Assembly: GCF_000719865.1 (NCBI RefSeq)
Contig: NZ_JOID01000024.1
Coordinates: 1 to 64,000 of the forward strand
DNA length: 64,000 bases
Direction: 5' to 3'
DNA from: Streptomyces albus subsp. albus
GTDB lineage: Bacteria; Actinomycetota; Actinomycetes; Streptomycetales; Streptomycetaceae
In this document: positions 34,048 to 43,777 of the stretch, in pieces
Layout of the letters: each line of letters begins with the position of its first letter
How positions within the stretch are numbered: position 1 is the stretch's first letter
Notes under the pieces: model-generated
Database searches by the model: none
Told to the model about the DNA's origin: nothing
The model's input: only the letters and a program-made list of their open reading frames with translations
Translations under genes and position numbers: made by a program

Positions 34048-36123
34048 ATGACTCCAGTCAGACCCACCACGGCCCCGGGCCGCCCCCGCACCGCGGCGGC
34101 GTTGGCCGCCGGTGTCGTGCTCGCCACCACCGGGAGCATGCTCACCGCCCCCACGGCCGAGGCCGCCCTGGGCGCCCCGACCACCGCGACCGCCGTGAGG
34201 TGCGCCCCGCTCGTCTTCAAGCGGCAGTTCTACGCCAACACCACGTTCTCCGGAACCCCCGCCCGGACGGACTGCGACTCGCGGATCAGCCAGGACTGGG
34301 GCACCGGCGCTCCCGCCTCCGGCCTGCCGGGCAACTACTTCGGCGTCCGCTGGACGGTGACCCGCGACTTCGGCTCCGGCGGCCCCTTCTCCTTCCCCGT
34401 CGAGTCCCGCGACGGCATCCGCGTGTACCTCGACGGCGTGCGCAAGGTCGACCTCTGGAAGAACGTTTCGACCACGCAGCAGAAGACCGTCAACGTCACC
34501 GTCCCGTCCGGCCGGCACACCCTGCGGATCGACTTCGTCAACTGGACCGGTACCGCGAACGTCAAGTTCGACTACCTCCCCCGCACATCGGCCGACGTCG
34601 ACAAGGTCGCGCCCCTCGCGCCGACGGGCTTCGCCGCCGCCTACGACGACACCGCCGCGCGGACGCAGCTGTCGTGGTCCGCGAACCAGGAGATGGACCT
34701 CAAGGACTACCGGGTCTACCGCCGCCGCGACTCCACCACCACCTGGAGCTACCTGGCCACCACCACCGCCACCTCCTACACCGACACCCCGCCCGCGACC
34801 GGTGAGACGTACCACTACCGCGTCCGCGCCATCGACAAGGCCGGCAACCGCTCGGCGCCGACGGCGGGCAAGTCCGTCACCACGGCCGACCGCACCGCGC
34901 CCGCCGCGCCCACCGGTGTGGAGGACAACTGGAACATCGGCTTGACCACCACGGTCAAGCTCTCCTGGGACTCCAACAGCGAAGCGGACCTGGCCGGTTA
35001 CCGGGTGTACCGCTCCACCACCAGGTCCGTGGCCCTCACGGAGGCGAACCTGGTGAGCGGCCCGGAGCCGATCAGCGGCTCCTGGTTCACCGAGACGCCG
35101 CCGCCCACCGGCGACTGGGCCTACTACGTCGTCACCGCCGTCGACTCCCACGGCAACGAGTCCCCCGCGTCCGGCACGGCCGAGTTCGAGACCTGGGACA
35201 AGACCGCGCCCACCTTCGTCCCCGACGACTTCAAGGCGGTGGACGGGGAGCGCGGCGTCAGCCTGACCTGGTCCTGGAACCGGGAGCAGGACCGAGACCT
35301 CGCCGACTTCGAGGTCTACCGTGACGGCGCCCATATCGGCAACGCCTCCGGCGTCTTCGAGGACACCACGGTCAAGCGCTCGACGACGTACACCTACTGG
35401 GTCCGCGCCACCGACGAGGTCGGCAACCTCGGCCCCGCCTCGGCCGAGATCACCGTCGACCACATCGGCGACTACACGGCCCCCGGCCCCGTCACCGGCC
35501 TGACCGCCACCCCCGTCGAGAACGGCGTCCGCCTCGCCTGGGACGACAGCCCGGCCACCGACTTCGACCACTACGAGGTCCACCGCGGCACGTATGCCGA
35601 CGGGCAGTGGTCGTACACCGAGGTAGACAACAGCGTCCGTGAGGATCTGGAGACCGGTGGCGATTGGTCCCTTCACAAGACCCTGCCCGACGGCGAACAC
35701 GTCCGCTACGCGGTCGTCGCGGTCGACAAGGACGGCAACGCCCTCGCTCCCGGACGGGACGGCACGGCCGTGACCGAGGTGACCGAACTCGACATGCGGC
35801 CGGCGGAAGCCACGCCGGCCGGCGGCCCCGTCGAGTGGCTGGAGGCTCACGACTTCTATCGCTATCTCTCCAGAGTCGACCTCCGGTGGGCGTACTCGCC
35901 GGAGACGGACCCCAGCGGAACGGCGGCCACCGGCTTCCACATCTACCGCTGGAACCATTCCGAGGGCGCGTACGTGAGGATCACCGGCACACCGCTGGAC
36001 GCGGACGCCTGGGACTACTCGGACACCACGGCGCCGGACAACTCCACGCTGTACTACCGGATCACGGTCGTGTACGCGGACGGCACGGAGTCGGCCCCGA
36101 CGGGGGACTACGTCCTCACCTGA
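34048..36123 (+). CDS. Secreted PA14/fibronectin-type-III protein
   Basis: 691 residues with a Sec signal peptide (TAAALAAGVVLATTGSMLTAPTAEA). The first domain (about 45-180, FKRQFYANTTFSGTPARTDC, then NYFGVRWTVTRDF and RDGIRVYLDGVRKVDLW) is PA14-like, a beta-barrel that often binds glycans. Then five or six fibronectin-III domains repeat P-x-G or P-T-G-F, L-S-W or L-T-W, Y-x-V-Y-R and Y-x-Y-R/V-x-A-x-D. The linkers contain short T-x-P-A motifs. It is probably cell-wall or polymer-associated. An ECF-type promoter lies upstream, and a short tandem repeat follows the stop. Confidence 0.9.
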   Translation: MTPVRPTTAPGRPRTAAALAAGVVLATTGSMLTAPTAEAALGAPTTATAVRCAPLVFKRQFYANTTFSGTPARTDCDSRISQDWGTGAPASGLPGNYFGVRWTVTRDFGSGGPFSFPVESRDGIRVYLDGVRKVDLWKNVSTTQQKTVNVTVPSGRHTLRIDFVNWTGTANVKFDYLPRTSADVDKVAPLAPTGFAAAYDDTAARTQLSWSANQEMDLKDYRVYRRRDSTTTWSYLATTTATSYTDTPPATGETYHYRVRAIDKAGNRSAPTAGKSVTTADRTAPAAPTGVEDNWNIGLTTTVKLSWDSNSEADLAGYRVYRSTTRSVALTEANLVSGPEPISGSWFTETPPPTGDWAYYVVTAVDSHGNESPASGTAEFETWDKTAPTFVPDDFKAVDGERGVSLTWSWNREQDRDLADFEVYRDGAHIGNASGVFEDTTVKRSTTYTYWVRATDEVGNLGPASAEITVDHIGDYTAPGPVTGLTATPVENGVRLAWDDSPATDFDHYEVHRGTYADGQWSYTEVDNSVREDLETGGDWSLHKTLPDGEHVRYAVVAVDKDGNALAPGRDGTAVTEVTELDMRPAEATPAGGPVEWLEAHDFYRYLSRVDLRWAYSPETDPSGTAATGFHIYRWNHSEGAYVRITGTPLDADAWDYSDTTAPDNSTLYYRITVVYADGTESAPTGDYVLT

Positions 36124-36160
36124 CAGCACTCACAGCACTCACAGCACTGACAGCACAGCA
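36124..36160 (+). repeat. Nine-base tandem repeat after the PA14/FN3 gene
   Basis: CAGCACTCA occurs twice exactly and once with one change (CAGCACTGA), then decays. It begins immediately after the stop codon, so it is not translated. It could have arisen by polymerase slippage. Confidence 0.7.
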
Positions 36161-36526
36161 CGCCCCGGCCAATCGCCGGGCACCCGAGAGCCCGAGAACG
36201 GAAGCACGAAGCAAGGAGGCCGGGAAGGGAAGCAAGGGGGCCGGGAGGCCGGGGCCGGGGCGCCCCCGCCTCCCGGCCCCCGGGCTTTCCCGGCACTGGG
36301 GCACGGTGTGCCGGGGAACACCTGTCCGCATGCCTGCCAGGTGGAACGCGCCGCGAACTTCCCGCGTCTACCCCTGCGGAGCCGATCGAAGCGGCCCCTT
36401 ATCAGAAACGTGATCCGCTCGTGGGATCATGGAGCGACCCGGCGGAGAGCCGCCAACTCGCCGCCCCCGACCGGGGAACGCACCAACGGGAGCCACCGCT
36501 CCCTCGTTCGAGGAGAAAAACCGCGC
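36161..36526. other. Intergenic region carrying the second ECF-type promoter
   Basis: About 366 bases without a supported gene. It holds the promoter at 36343-36370, an imperfect CACCTG/CAGGTG hairpin at 36319-36343, and the leader of the GDSL gene. No other feature was recognised. Confidence 0.55.
36343..36370 (+). promoter_or_regulatory. ECF-type promoter ahead of the GDSL hydrolase gene
   Basis: GGAAC (36343-36347), 17 bases, CGTCTA (36365-36370). It matches the element at 33731 over about 56 bases, including the start of the leader (ACCCCTGC, GAGCCG, TCGAAGC). Spacing and both boxes agree, which makes shared ECF control likely. Confidence 0.6.
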
Positions 36527-37843
36527 GTGACCAAGCGGAACGGTTATGCCCTGCTCGCCGCCCTCGCGGCGGTGGTGGTGCTCATCTCCGTCGCCATCTA
36601 CGTCGGCGTGGGCGGCGACCGCGCGGCCGGTGACCCGAGCGCCGCCACCCGGCAGCAGCGCAACTCCGCCGCCCCGGCCGTCTCGGGCCGCTGGGTCGGC
36701 AGCTGGGCGACGGCCCCGGCCGCGGCCGAGCCGAACTCCTTCCACGGCCACGCGGGCAAGTCCATCCGCAACGTCGTGCACACCAGCATCGGCGGCACCG
36801 CCGCCCGCATACAGCTCTCCAACCTCTACGGCACCCGGCCGCTGTCCATCACCGGCGCCACCATCGCCCTGGCCGCGGCGCCCAGCAACCCCACGGCGGC
36901 CTCCGGCACCCTGCGCCGGCTGACCTTCGCCGGCCGCCCGTCGGTCTCCATACCCGCCGGGCAGGCCGCGGTCAGCGACCCCGTGCGGCTGAACGTTCCT
37001 GCCGCCGCCGACCTGCTCGTCTCCACCTACTCACCGACCCCCTCCGGCCCCGTCACCTACCACCCCTACGCCCGCCAGACCTCCTACCTCGCCGAGGGCG
37101 ACCGGACGGGCGACCCGCGCGGCACCGCGTACACCGAGCAGAGCCCGTACTGGCGTTACCTCACCGGGGTCGACGTCTACAGCACCGAGGCCGAGGGCAC
37201 CGTCGTCGCCCTCGGCGACTCCATCACCGACGGCATCACCTCCACCGCGGGCGCCAACCACCGCTGGCCCGACTTCCTCGCCGAGCGGCTCCGCGCGGAG
37301 ACCGGCGCGCCCCGCTACGGGGTGCTCAACCAGGGCATCAGCGGCAACCGCGTCCTCGTCGACGGCAGCCGCTTCTCCCCCAACAACGGCCCCAGCGGCC
37401 TCAGCCGCTTCCAGCGCGACGCCATGGAACGGAGCGGGGTCCGGGCGGTCGTCGTCCAGCTCGGCATCAACGACATCCTCAAGACGCCACGTCAGCTGGA
37501 TGCCCGTCAGATCGTCGACGGCTTGCGGCAGATGGTGCGGCAGGCGCACGGGCGCGGGCTGCCCGTCGTCGGCGGCACGCTGCTGCCCTTCGGCGGCCAC
37601 CGCGGCTACGGGCCGCAGACCGAGGCCGTACGACAGCAGGTCAACCAGGCGATCCGCGCGGGCGGCGTCTTCGACGCCGTCGCCGACTTCGACCTGGCCC
37701 TGCGCGACCCGTCCCAGCCGAACCGCCTGCTGCCCGCCTACGACTCCGGCGACCATCTCCACCCGAGCGACGACGGCTACCGGGAGATGGCCCGCACGAT
37801 CGACCTCGACGACCTCAGGGCCACGGCTCCCGCCCGGCTCTGA
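36527..37843 (+). CDS. Secreted GDSL/SGNH hydrolase
   Basis: 438 residues from GTG; AGGAG lies about 11 bases upstream. An uncleaved or cleaved N-terminal membrane segment (ALLAALAAVVVLISVAIYVG) directs export. SGNH blocks are complete: GDSITDG (Ser about 232), NQGISGNR, GIND, and D409-x-x-H412 in DHLHPSDDGY. The N-terminal RWVGSWATAP with SIRNVVHTSIGG is typical of the Streptomyces subfamily in which a beta-rich domain precedes the hydrolase. These enzymes cleave esters; a role on lipids or cell-wall acyl groups is inferred. It sits behind an ECF-type promoter also found ahead of the previous secreted protein. Confidence 0.92.
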   Translation: MTKRNGYALLAALAAVVVLISVAIYVGVGGDRAAGDPSAATRQQRNSAAPAVSGRWVGSWATAPAAAEPNSFHGHAGKSIRNVVHTSIGGTAARIQLSNLYGTRPLSITGATIALAAAPSNPTAASGTLRRLTFAGRPSVSIPAGQAAVSDPVRLNVPAAADLLVSTYSPTPSGPVTYHPYARQTSYLAEGDRTGDPRGTAYTEQSPYWRYLTGVDVYSTEAEGTVVALGDSITDGITSTAGANHRWPDFLAERLRAETGAPRYGVLNQGISGNRVLVDGSRFSPNNGPSGLSRFQRDAMERSGVRAVVVQLGINDILKTPRQLDARQIVDGLRQMVRQAHGRGLPVVGGTLLPFGGHRGYGPQTEAVRQQVNQAIRAGGVFDAVADFDLALRDPSQPNRLLPAYDSGDHLHPSDDGYREMARTIDLDDLRATAPARL

Positions 37844-37971
37844 GTTCCCGGGCCGGAGCCTCCCGTGTCGTGGAGCGCGGCCCCTGCCGTCGTCGCCCGC
37901 CCCAGCCGTTCCGGCACCGCGTCACGGCTCATGAGGCGGCCGGTGCGCCGGGATGCCCGGGCGCTGATCGA

Positions 37972-37984
37972 TACCCTGACAGCG
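37972..37984 (+). promoter_or_regulatory. Candidate leaderless promoter for the broken membrane-protein gene
   Basis: TACCCT (37972-37977) is a reasonable -10 box placed six bases before the GTG at 37984, and no ribosome site exists. Transcription starting at or next to the GTG would give a leaderless message. This also supports the choice of start. Confidence 0.4.
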
Positions 37985-39539
37985 TGCTGTCGTACGAGGA
38001 ACTGACCGCGCCGGAGCGCGAGTTGTGGGACGCCTTCCCCGTGGGCCGCCCGGTGGACCTCCGTCCGCGCCGGCCCGACGGCGACGGCCCGGCCGGAGGC
38101 GGAGCCGGACCCCGAGCCGGAGGCGGAGCCGGAGACGAAGCCGGAGACGAAGCCGGGGCCGGAGCCGGTGAGGAGCCATGGGGGCCCGAGCGCACGGTCC
38201 GGGCCTCGGTAGTGGCGGCCCTGCTGCTCGCCGGACACCGGGGGCAGCCGGGATCGGTCCCGGCCCTGCGGCTGGCCGGCGCCCGGATCAGCGGCCGTCT
38301 CGACCTGGCCGGCGCGGAGATCGCGCACACCCTCCGGTTCGAGGAGTGCCGGTTCGAGGAGGACATCAGCTTCCACGGAGCCTCCACCCGGACCATCACG
38401 ATCGCCCGCAGCCAGCTGCGCGGCATCGACGCCGCGATGGCCCGTGTCGAAGGCCGCTTCGATCTCAGGCTGTCGGTCCTCCGTGGCCGGCTCTCCCTCA
38501 TGAACGCACAGGTGACCGGCGAGCTGATCCTCAACGGCGCCCACCTCTCGGCCCCCGGCGACTGGGCGCTGTCGGCCGGCGGCCTCGTCATGGGCGGTGC
38601 CGTGTTCTGCCGCGGCGGATTCACCGCCGACGGCGGCCTGCGGCTGCTCGGAGCGCAGCTCTCCGGCGGCCTGTTCATGGAGGGGGCCCAGTGCCTCAAC
38701 CCCGCAGACGCGGCGCTCCTCGCGGACAACGCGACGATCGCGACCCTCGTCTGCTCGCGGGGCTTCACCGCGCGGGGAGCGGTGCGCCTGCGCGGCGCCG
38801 CCATATCCGGCCAGCTGACTCTCGACGGCGCCGTCCTCGACGGCGAGGACACCGCCCTCGACTGCGCACGGATGCGCGCGGACGATCTCGTCCTCACCCC
38901 CGCCGTCCCCCGTCGGGCGCGGTGGACCTCCGCGGAGCGCGCGTCACGGCGCTGCACGACCGCCGGGGAGCCTGGCCGGACGTCGTGCGCCTCCAGGGCT
39001 TCGTCTACGGCGAGCTGCACGGCGACGACGACGGCGGGCGGGACGCCGTCGGCCACCGCCTGGCGTGGATCCGGCGGGAGCCCGGCTACGCCCCGCAGCC
39101 GTACGAGCAACTCGCCGGCTGGTACCGGCAGATCGGCCACGACGACGACGCCCGCCGGGTCCTGCTGGCCAAGCAGCGCCACCGCCGCCGCACCCTGCGC
39201 CCGGCCGGACGCGCCTGGGGACACCTGCTCGACGGCACCGTCGGCTACGGCTACCGGCCCTGGCTGGCCGGGGTGTGGCTGCTGGCCCTGGCCCTCCTCG
39301 GCACGGGCGTCTTCAGCGCCCACGAGCCCGTGGCGACGCAACCCGGCGAGGGCGCCCCGTTCAGCGCCGTCGTCTACACCCTCGACCTGCTCATCCCCAT
39401 CGGCGGCCTCGGCCAGCGCAACGCCTGGCACTGGACGGAGGACGCCCCGGCGGGTCTGGCCTACGCCCTGATCGCGGCAGGCTGGCTGCTCACGACGGCC
39501 GTCGTCGCGGGCGTGACGCGCACGCTGAACAAGAACTGA
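37984..39539 (+). pseudogene. Frameshifted pentapeptide-like membrane protein
   Basis: The first part (VLSYEELTAPERELW to about DDLVLTPAV) and the rest (GAVDLRGARVTALHDRRG to the end) lie in different frames. One extra C in the CCCCC run at 38907-38911 would restore ...TPAVPPSGAVDLRGARV... Without it, translation runs into a Thr/Ser-rich false tail ending at 39471. The protein has pentapeptide-like repeats (LAGARISGRLDLAGAE, LRGAAISGQLTLDGAVL) and then two C-terminal membrane segments (GVWLLALALLGTG, GLAYALIAAGWLLTT), a layout annotated as an oxidoreductase in some genomes without clear support. Either a real null mutation or a base-calling error in a C-run. Confidence 0.8.
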
Positions 39540-39618
39540 CCGTCCCCACCCACCGGGTGAGCGACCCCGGCCCCGTCCCCGCAGCGGCCTCCTCCCGGGC
39601 TTCGCAGGCCCGCGTCGC

Positions 39619-40359
39619 TCAGCCCTCCAGCTCCCCGCGCTCCCGCTTCTCCAGACGGCCTTGGTCCCCGTCCGTCCCCCGCTTCTCCTCCAGTTCCCGC
39701 CGCTTGCGCTCGGCCTTGAGCCGGCGGCGCTCCTCCTTGGGCAGCCTCCGCTCCGTACCGACCCCGCCCCAGAAGGCGAAGCCGGTGACCACGACCTTCG
39801 GCGCGCCCGGGTCGCCCTCGTCCACCTTGCTCTGGTCGAAGCCGCCCATCAGGCCGAAGCCGCGGACGTCCAGGCCCATCCCGGGCGGCACCACGACGTT
39901 CACCCCGCCCATGACGGCGAAGCAGCGGATCACGATCTCGCGGTCCTCGAACCGCGCCTCGCGCAGATCGATCTCGCCGCCGCCCATCACCGTCACGGCC
40001 GTGAACCGGCGCGGCGCCACCCAGCGGCCCCGGCGCTGGAAGCCGCCCAGGATGCCGACCGCCCACTTCGAACTGGGCGTGCCGCCGATCCGCGACGGCC
40101 AGGACACCTCACCGGCCGTCCCGGTGGCGGCCGGCTCCCCCGGGCCGCGCACCGCGAGCGGGCCCGCGCCGCCGCCGACCGGGAGGTCGCGGGTCAGCGG
40201 CTCCAACTCGGCGTAGGTGCGCGCCCGGTACGCCGCGTCGAGCCGCTCGTCGAACTCCTCCATCGTCAGGCGCCCTTCGGCGACGGCCTCGCGGAGCACC
40301 TCGGCGACGCGCTCACGGTCGGCGTCGGAGGCCCGTAGTTCAGAGGGTTCGCTCATCAT
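39619..40359 (-). CDS. DUF1707 regulator with LiaF-like C-terminal domain
   Basis: 246 residues. The N-terminal DUF1707 domain (RASDADRERVAEVLREAVAEGRLTMEEFDERLDAAYRARTYAELEPLTRDLP in pieces) is an SHOCT-like helical module. A linker then leads to a DUF2154/LiaF-type beta-sandwich (FTAVTVMGGGEIDLREA, then CFAVMGGVNVVVPPGMGLDVRGFGLMGGFDQS and FAFWGGVGTE). The C-terminus is highly charged. Such proteins are thought to monitor envelope stress, but the signal is unknown. The start has GTGAGGTCC upstream. It stands alone, converging on the frameshifted gene. Confidence 0.87.
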   Translation of the reverse strand: MMSEPSELRASDADRERVAEVLREAVAEGRLTMEEFDERLDAAYRARTYAELEPLTRDLPVGGGAGPLAVRGPGEPAATGTAGEVSWPSRIGGTPSSKWAVGILGGFQRRGRWVAPRRFTAVTVMGGGEIDLREARFEDREIVIRCFAVMGGVNVVVPPGMGLDVRGFGLMGGFDQSKVDEGDPGAPKVVVTGFAFWGGVGTERRLPKEERRRLKAERKRRELEEKRGTDGDQGRLEKRERGELEG

Positions 40360-40481
40360 GGACCTCACCCTAGGCAATCCCGGGCCCCACGCGAACCGTT
40401 GCCCGGCGGGGAGGGCCCCTACGACGCGAAAAGCCGGACCGGAGGGCAGGCCCGGACGACCGCCCTCCGGCCGGCGGCGGC

Positions 40482-41603
40482 TCAGAACGCCGCCCGCTCC
40501 GCGTACATCCGGGCGATGACATCCTCGATCGCCGGCTCGCGCACCGACAGGTCCACCAGCGGGTGGTCCGCGGCCACCGCCGCCACCACCGGCGCGGCGC
40601 TCCCGCCCGCCGGGAACGCCAGCCACTGCCGCGGGCCCTCCGTCCGCACCACCCGCACCCCGGGCAGCCCCGCCCCGGACAGATCGATCGGCGGCAGCTC
40701 CCGCTCCAGGTCCACGACGAGGACCCGCTCACTGCCGCCCGCCGTGTGCAGGCCGTCCAGATCGCCGTCGAACACCACCCGGCCGTGGTCGATCACCATC
40801 ACCCGGTGGCACAACTGCTCGATATCGGTGAGGTCGTGGGTCGTGAGGAGCACGGTGGTGCCGCGCTCGGCGTTGACGTCGGCGAGAAAGCGCCGGACCT
40901 TTGCCTTGCTCAGCACGTCCAGGCCGATGGTCGGCTCGTCGAGATACAGCACCTCGGGATCGTGCAGCAGGGCGGCGGCGATGTCACCGCGCATCCGCTG
41001 GCCCAGCGAGAGCTGCCGCACGGGCACGTCCAACAGCGCGCCCAGACCGAGCAGTTCGACGCAGCGGTCGAGATTCTCCCGGAAGCGGCGGTCCGGGATC
41101 CGGTACAGCCGGCGGGCCAGCGCGTACGAGTCGCGCAGCGGCAGATCCCACCACAGCGTGGTCCGCTGCCCGAACACCACCCCGATACGGTGCGCCAGCC
41201 GCAGCCGCTCCCGCGCCGGATCGATGCCGGCGACCCGCACCCGGCCGGCGCTGGGCACCAGGATGCCGGTCAGCATCTTGATCGTGGTGGACTTCCCGGC
41301 ACCGTTGGGACCGATGTAGCCGACCATCTCGCCACGCCGCACCCCGAACGAGATACCGTCCACCGCCCGCACCTCGGACCGCTCCCGGCGCAGCCGCCCC
41401 ACCCGGCGCCGTACCCGGAAGACCTTCTCCACGCCGTCCAGCTCGATGAGCGGGGCTCCGCCACCGGCCGCGCCACCCGGGCCGGGCGGGCCTTGCCGGC
41501 CGGCCTCGCGCCCCTCGCCGGCTCCGCCGCCGGCGTTGTTGCCGCCGCTGCCGCCGATCCCGCCGCCGCCGTTGTTCCCGCCGCCGCCGCTGCCGCCGTC
41601 CAT
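40482..41603 (-). CDS. ABC-2-type transporter ATPase
   Basis: 373 residues. A Gly/Asn-rich N-terminus (about 50 residues) precedes a standard ATPase: Walker A GPNGAGKS (98-105), Q-loop region FGQRTTLWW, signature LSLGQRMRGD, Walker B VLYLDEPTIGLD, and H-loop TTHDL. The C-terminal domain (RVLVVDLERELPPIDLSG, then LSVREPAIEDVIARMY) is the one found in COG4586-type exporters. The two genes upstream encode its permeases, and all three are tightly packed, so they form one exporter. The substrate is unknown. Confidence 0.93.
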   Translation of the reverse strand: MDGGSGGGGNNGGGGIGGSGGNNAGGGAGEGREAGRQGPPGPGGAAGGGAPLIELDGVEKVFRVRRRVGRLRRERSEVRAVDGISFGVRRGEMVGYIGPNGAGKSTTIKMLTGILVPSAGRVRVAGIDPARERLRLAHRIGVVFGQRTTLWWDLPLRDSYALARRLYRIPDRRFRENLDRCVELLGLGALLDVPVRQLSLGQRMRGDIAAALLHDPEVLYLDEPTIGLDVLSKAKVRRFLADVNAERGTTVLLTTHDLTDIEQLCHRVMVIDHGRVVFDGDLDGLHTAGGSERVLVVDLERELPPIDLSGAGLPGVRVVRTEGPRQWLAFPAGGSAAPVVAAVAADHPLVDLSVREPAIEDVIARMYAERAAF

Positions 41604-41613
41604 CTCCGCCCTC

Positions 41614-42609
41614 TCAGCTCCCCGTACTCCGGTACGAACGCAGCCCCGCCCGCCACACCAGCCCGGCCGGAACCCAGCACGCCACCGCCACCAGCGGCGA
41701 CAGGAAATCCACCCAGCCCGGCAGGCCCAGCGGGTCGTCGCGGCCCAGGATGAACAGCACCGGCAGCCAGTTCACGAAGGCCAGCGGCACCACGAAGACC
41801 GCCCCGCCCACCAGCTCCCGCGCGAACACCGTCGGCGGGTACTGGAGCACCGTCGTACCGCCGTAGGTGAAGGAGTTCTGCACCTCCGCCGCGTCCTGCG
41901 CCCAGAACTGGAAGGAACCGCCCACCACGAGCAGCGCCGCGAAGATCGCCGCCCCGCTCACCACCGTCACCGGCACCATCAGCACCTTCAGCGGCGTCCA
42001 GTCCGCCTCCAGGACGGTCAGCGACCAGCCCAGCACCAGCAGCCCCTGCGCGAGCCGGCCGACACGGCGCAGCTTGAAGCCGTCCGCCGCCACCTGGGCC
42101 AGCAGCGGCACCGGGCGCACCAGCATCGCGTCCAGGCTGCCGCTCCGGACCCGGCCGCCGAGCCCGTCCATGCCGCCCAGCAGCAGATGGGCCAGGCCGA
42201 AGGCCGTGCCCGAGGTCCCGTACAGCAGGGCGACCTCCGCGAAGCCGAAGCCGCCGAGGGCGTCCACGTGGGAGAACATCAGCAGGATCGCGGCGAAGTC
42301 GAGGGCGGTGGTGGCGAAGTTGCCCAGCGCCGTCAGCACGAAGGACGTCCGGTACACCAGCGTCGAGCGCACCCACATCGCCGTGATCAGGACATAGGCG
42401 CGCAGCCCGGCGGCCCGGCGCGGGACGGCCGTCCCGGTCTCCGTCTCCGTCCCCGTCCGGATTCGCGCTCCCGCTCCCGCTTCCGGGCCCGCTTCCGCTT
42501 CCGGTCCCGCTTCCGCTTCCGGTCCCGTACGGGCCTCCCGCCCGGCCGGAGCCGGCCCCGGGTCCCGTGGGTCCCCGGGCCCGGTCGGCCGCGGGCGCGT
42601 CTCAGCCAC
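41614..42609 (-). CDS. ABC-2-type permease subunit 2
   Basis: 331 residues from a GTG (VAETRPRPTG) that overlaps the upstream stop by eight bases, indicating coupled translation. A long Pro/Glu/Thr/Gly N-terminus encoded by short repeats (GPEAEAGPEAEAG) precedes six membrane segments, beginning RAYVLITAMWVRSTLVYRTSF. It matches the COG3694 permeases that pair with COG4587 and COG4586. The N-terminal tail is variable and likely dispensable. It is the middle gene of the exporter operon. Confidence 0.88.
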   Translation of the reverse strand: MAETRPRPTGPGDPRDPGPAPAGREARTGPEAEAGPEAEAGPEAGAGARIRTGTETETGTAVPRRAAGLRAYVLITAMWVRSTLVYRTSFVLTALGNFATTALDFAAILLMFSHVDALGGFGFAEVALLYGTSGTAFGLAHLLLGGMDGLGGRVRSGSLDAMLVRPVPLLAQVAADGFKLRRVGRLAQGLLVLGWSLTVLEADWTPLKVLMVPVTVVSGAAIFAALLVVGGSFQFWAQDAAEVQNSFTYGGTTVLQYPPTVFARELVGGAVFVVPLAFVNWLPVLFILGRDDPLGLPGWVDFLSPLVAVACWVPAGLVWRAGLRSYRSTGS

Positions 42610-43507
42610 CCTGGACCACCACCCTCCGCACCGCCACCGACTGCAGCGCCCGCCCCGCCGCGAGCAGCGCCAGCGCCCACCCGGCCTGGAACCCGTACGC
42701 CCCCGCCAGCTCCCGCAGGCCGTACTTCCCGAGGAAGACATCCGCGGGAACCTGGAGCATCGACGCCCACGGCAGCATCCGCGCCACCTCCCCCAGCACC
42801 CCGGGGAAGACCGTCAGCGGCAGCAGCATCCCGGAGAAGAACATCGCCACCAGCGCCGAGACCTGGACGACGCCCTGGCCGTCCAGCAGCCAGAACGCGG
42901 ACAGCACCACCAGGAAGCGGATCGCGTAGCTCACCACCACGCCCAGCAGCACCGACAGCAGGAACGCCGCCCACAGCAGCGGCCCGGCGGGGAACGCCAG
43001 ATCGAAGACGAGCCCGCCCACCAGCAACGGCACCGCGCCCCGCCCCAGCAGATGGAACGCCGCCCGGCCGAGGTCGTGCGCCAGCCACCACCACTGGAGA
43101 TCGGCGGGACGGAAGAGATCGACGGCGATGTCGCCGGTGCGGATCCGTTCGATCAGCTCGTCCTGGAAGCCGCCGCCCATCGTGGCCATCGGCATCAGCA
43201 ACGCCTGGCCCACCCAGACATAGGTCAGCGCCTGGGAGAGGTCGTAGCCGCCGAGCCCGTCCCGCTGCTCCCACAGGGCCGTGTACGTGAAGGTGAGGAT
43301 GAGGCCGAAGACCGTGTTGGTGAAGACACCCGCGGCCGTCGCCATCCGGTACGTCGTGTGGCGCCGGAAGACGCCCGCCGCCACCGCCCCGTACAGCCGC
43401 GGCCCGCCGCCCGGGCGCGCTCCGCCGCCCTCTCCCCCACCCCCGCGCACGCGTGCCCCCGCTCGTCGCCGGCCGGCCGCCGATCGCCACCGGCCGCCAC
43501 CCGCCAC
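42602..43507 (-). CDS. ABC-2-type permease subunit 1
   Basis: Up to 301 residues; the GTG at 43507 gives an Arg/Gly-rich start and a later in-frame start is possible. The membrane part begins YGAVAAGVFRRHTTYRMATAAGVFTNTVFG and includes the conserved WVGQALLMPMATMGGGFQDELIERIRTGDIAVDLFRPADLQWWWLAHDLGR region of COG4587 permeases (given in part: FQDELIERIRTGDIAV). About six hydrophobic segments follow. It opens the operon that ends with the ATPase; an inward-facing exporter of unknown substrate. Confidence 0.88.
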   Translation of the reverse strand: MAGGGRWRSAAGRRRAGARVRGGGGEGGGARPGGGPRLYGAVAAGVFRRHTTYRMATAAGVFTNTVFGLILTFTYTALWEQRDGLGGYDLSQALTYVWVGQALLMPMATMGGGFQDELIERIRTGDIAVDLFRPADLQWWWLAHDLGRAAFHLLGRGAVPLLVGGLVFDLAFPAGPLLWAAFLLSVLLGVVVSYAIRFLVVLSAFWLLDGQGVVQVSALVAMFFSGMLLPLTVFPGVLGEVARMLPWASMLQVPADVFLGKYGLRELAGAYGFQAGWALALLAAGRALQSVAVRRVVVQGG

Positions 43508-43777
43508 CCGCCGATCACCGCCGAAATCGCCCCAAACGGATGAGCCTAGCCGGGCGGACGCAGCGAGTGTGCATGTTTTTCCGCCATCCGGTCAGCCGTA
43601 AGGGTGGCCCGGGAGGGCCTTCGGTGTGTCCCGGCATCCCGCCGGGCGCTCCGGCCCCCAGCACGCGGAAATGATGATGCGACAGTCCGCCTCGTGGCGC
43701 AGGCCCGCTGATCAGCCCGCCCCGACAGTGACCGCCGCCATACAACCTTTGGTGGCGGCCGAGGAGTCCCCAGACAT

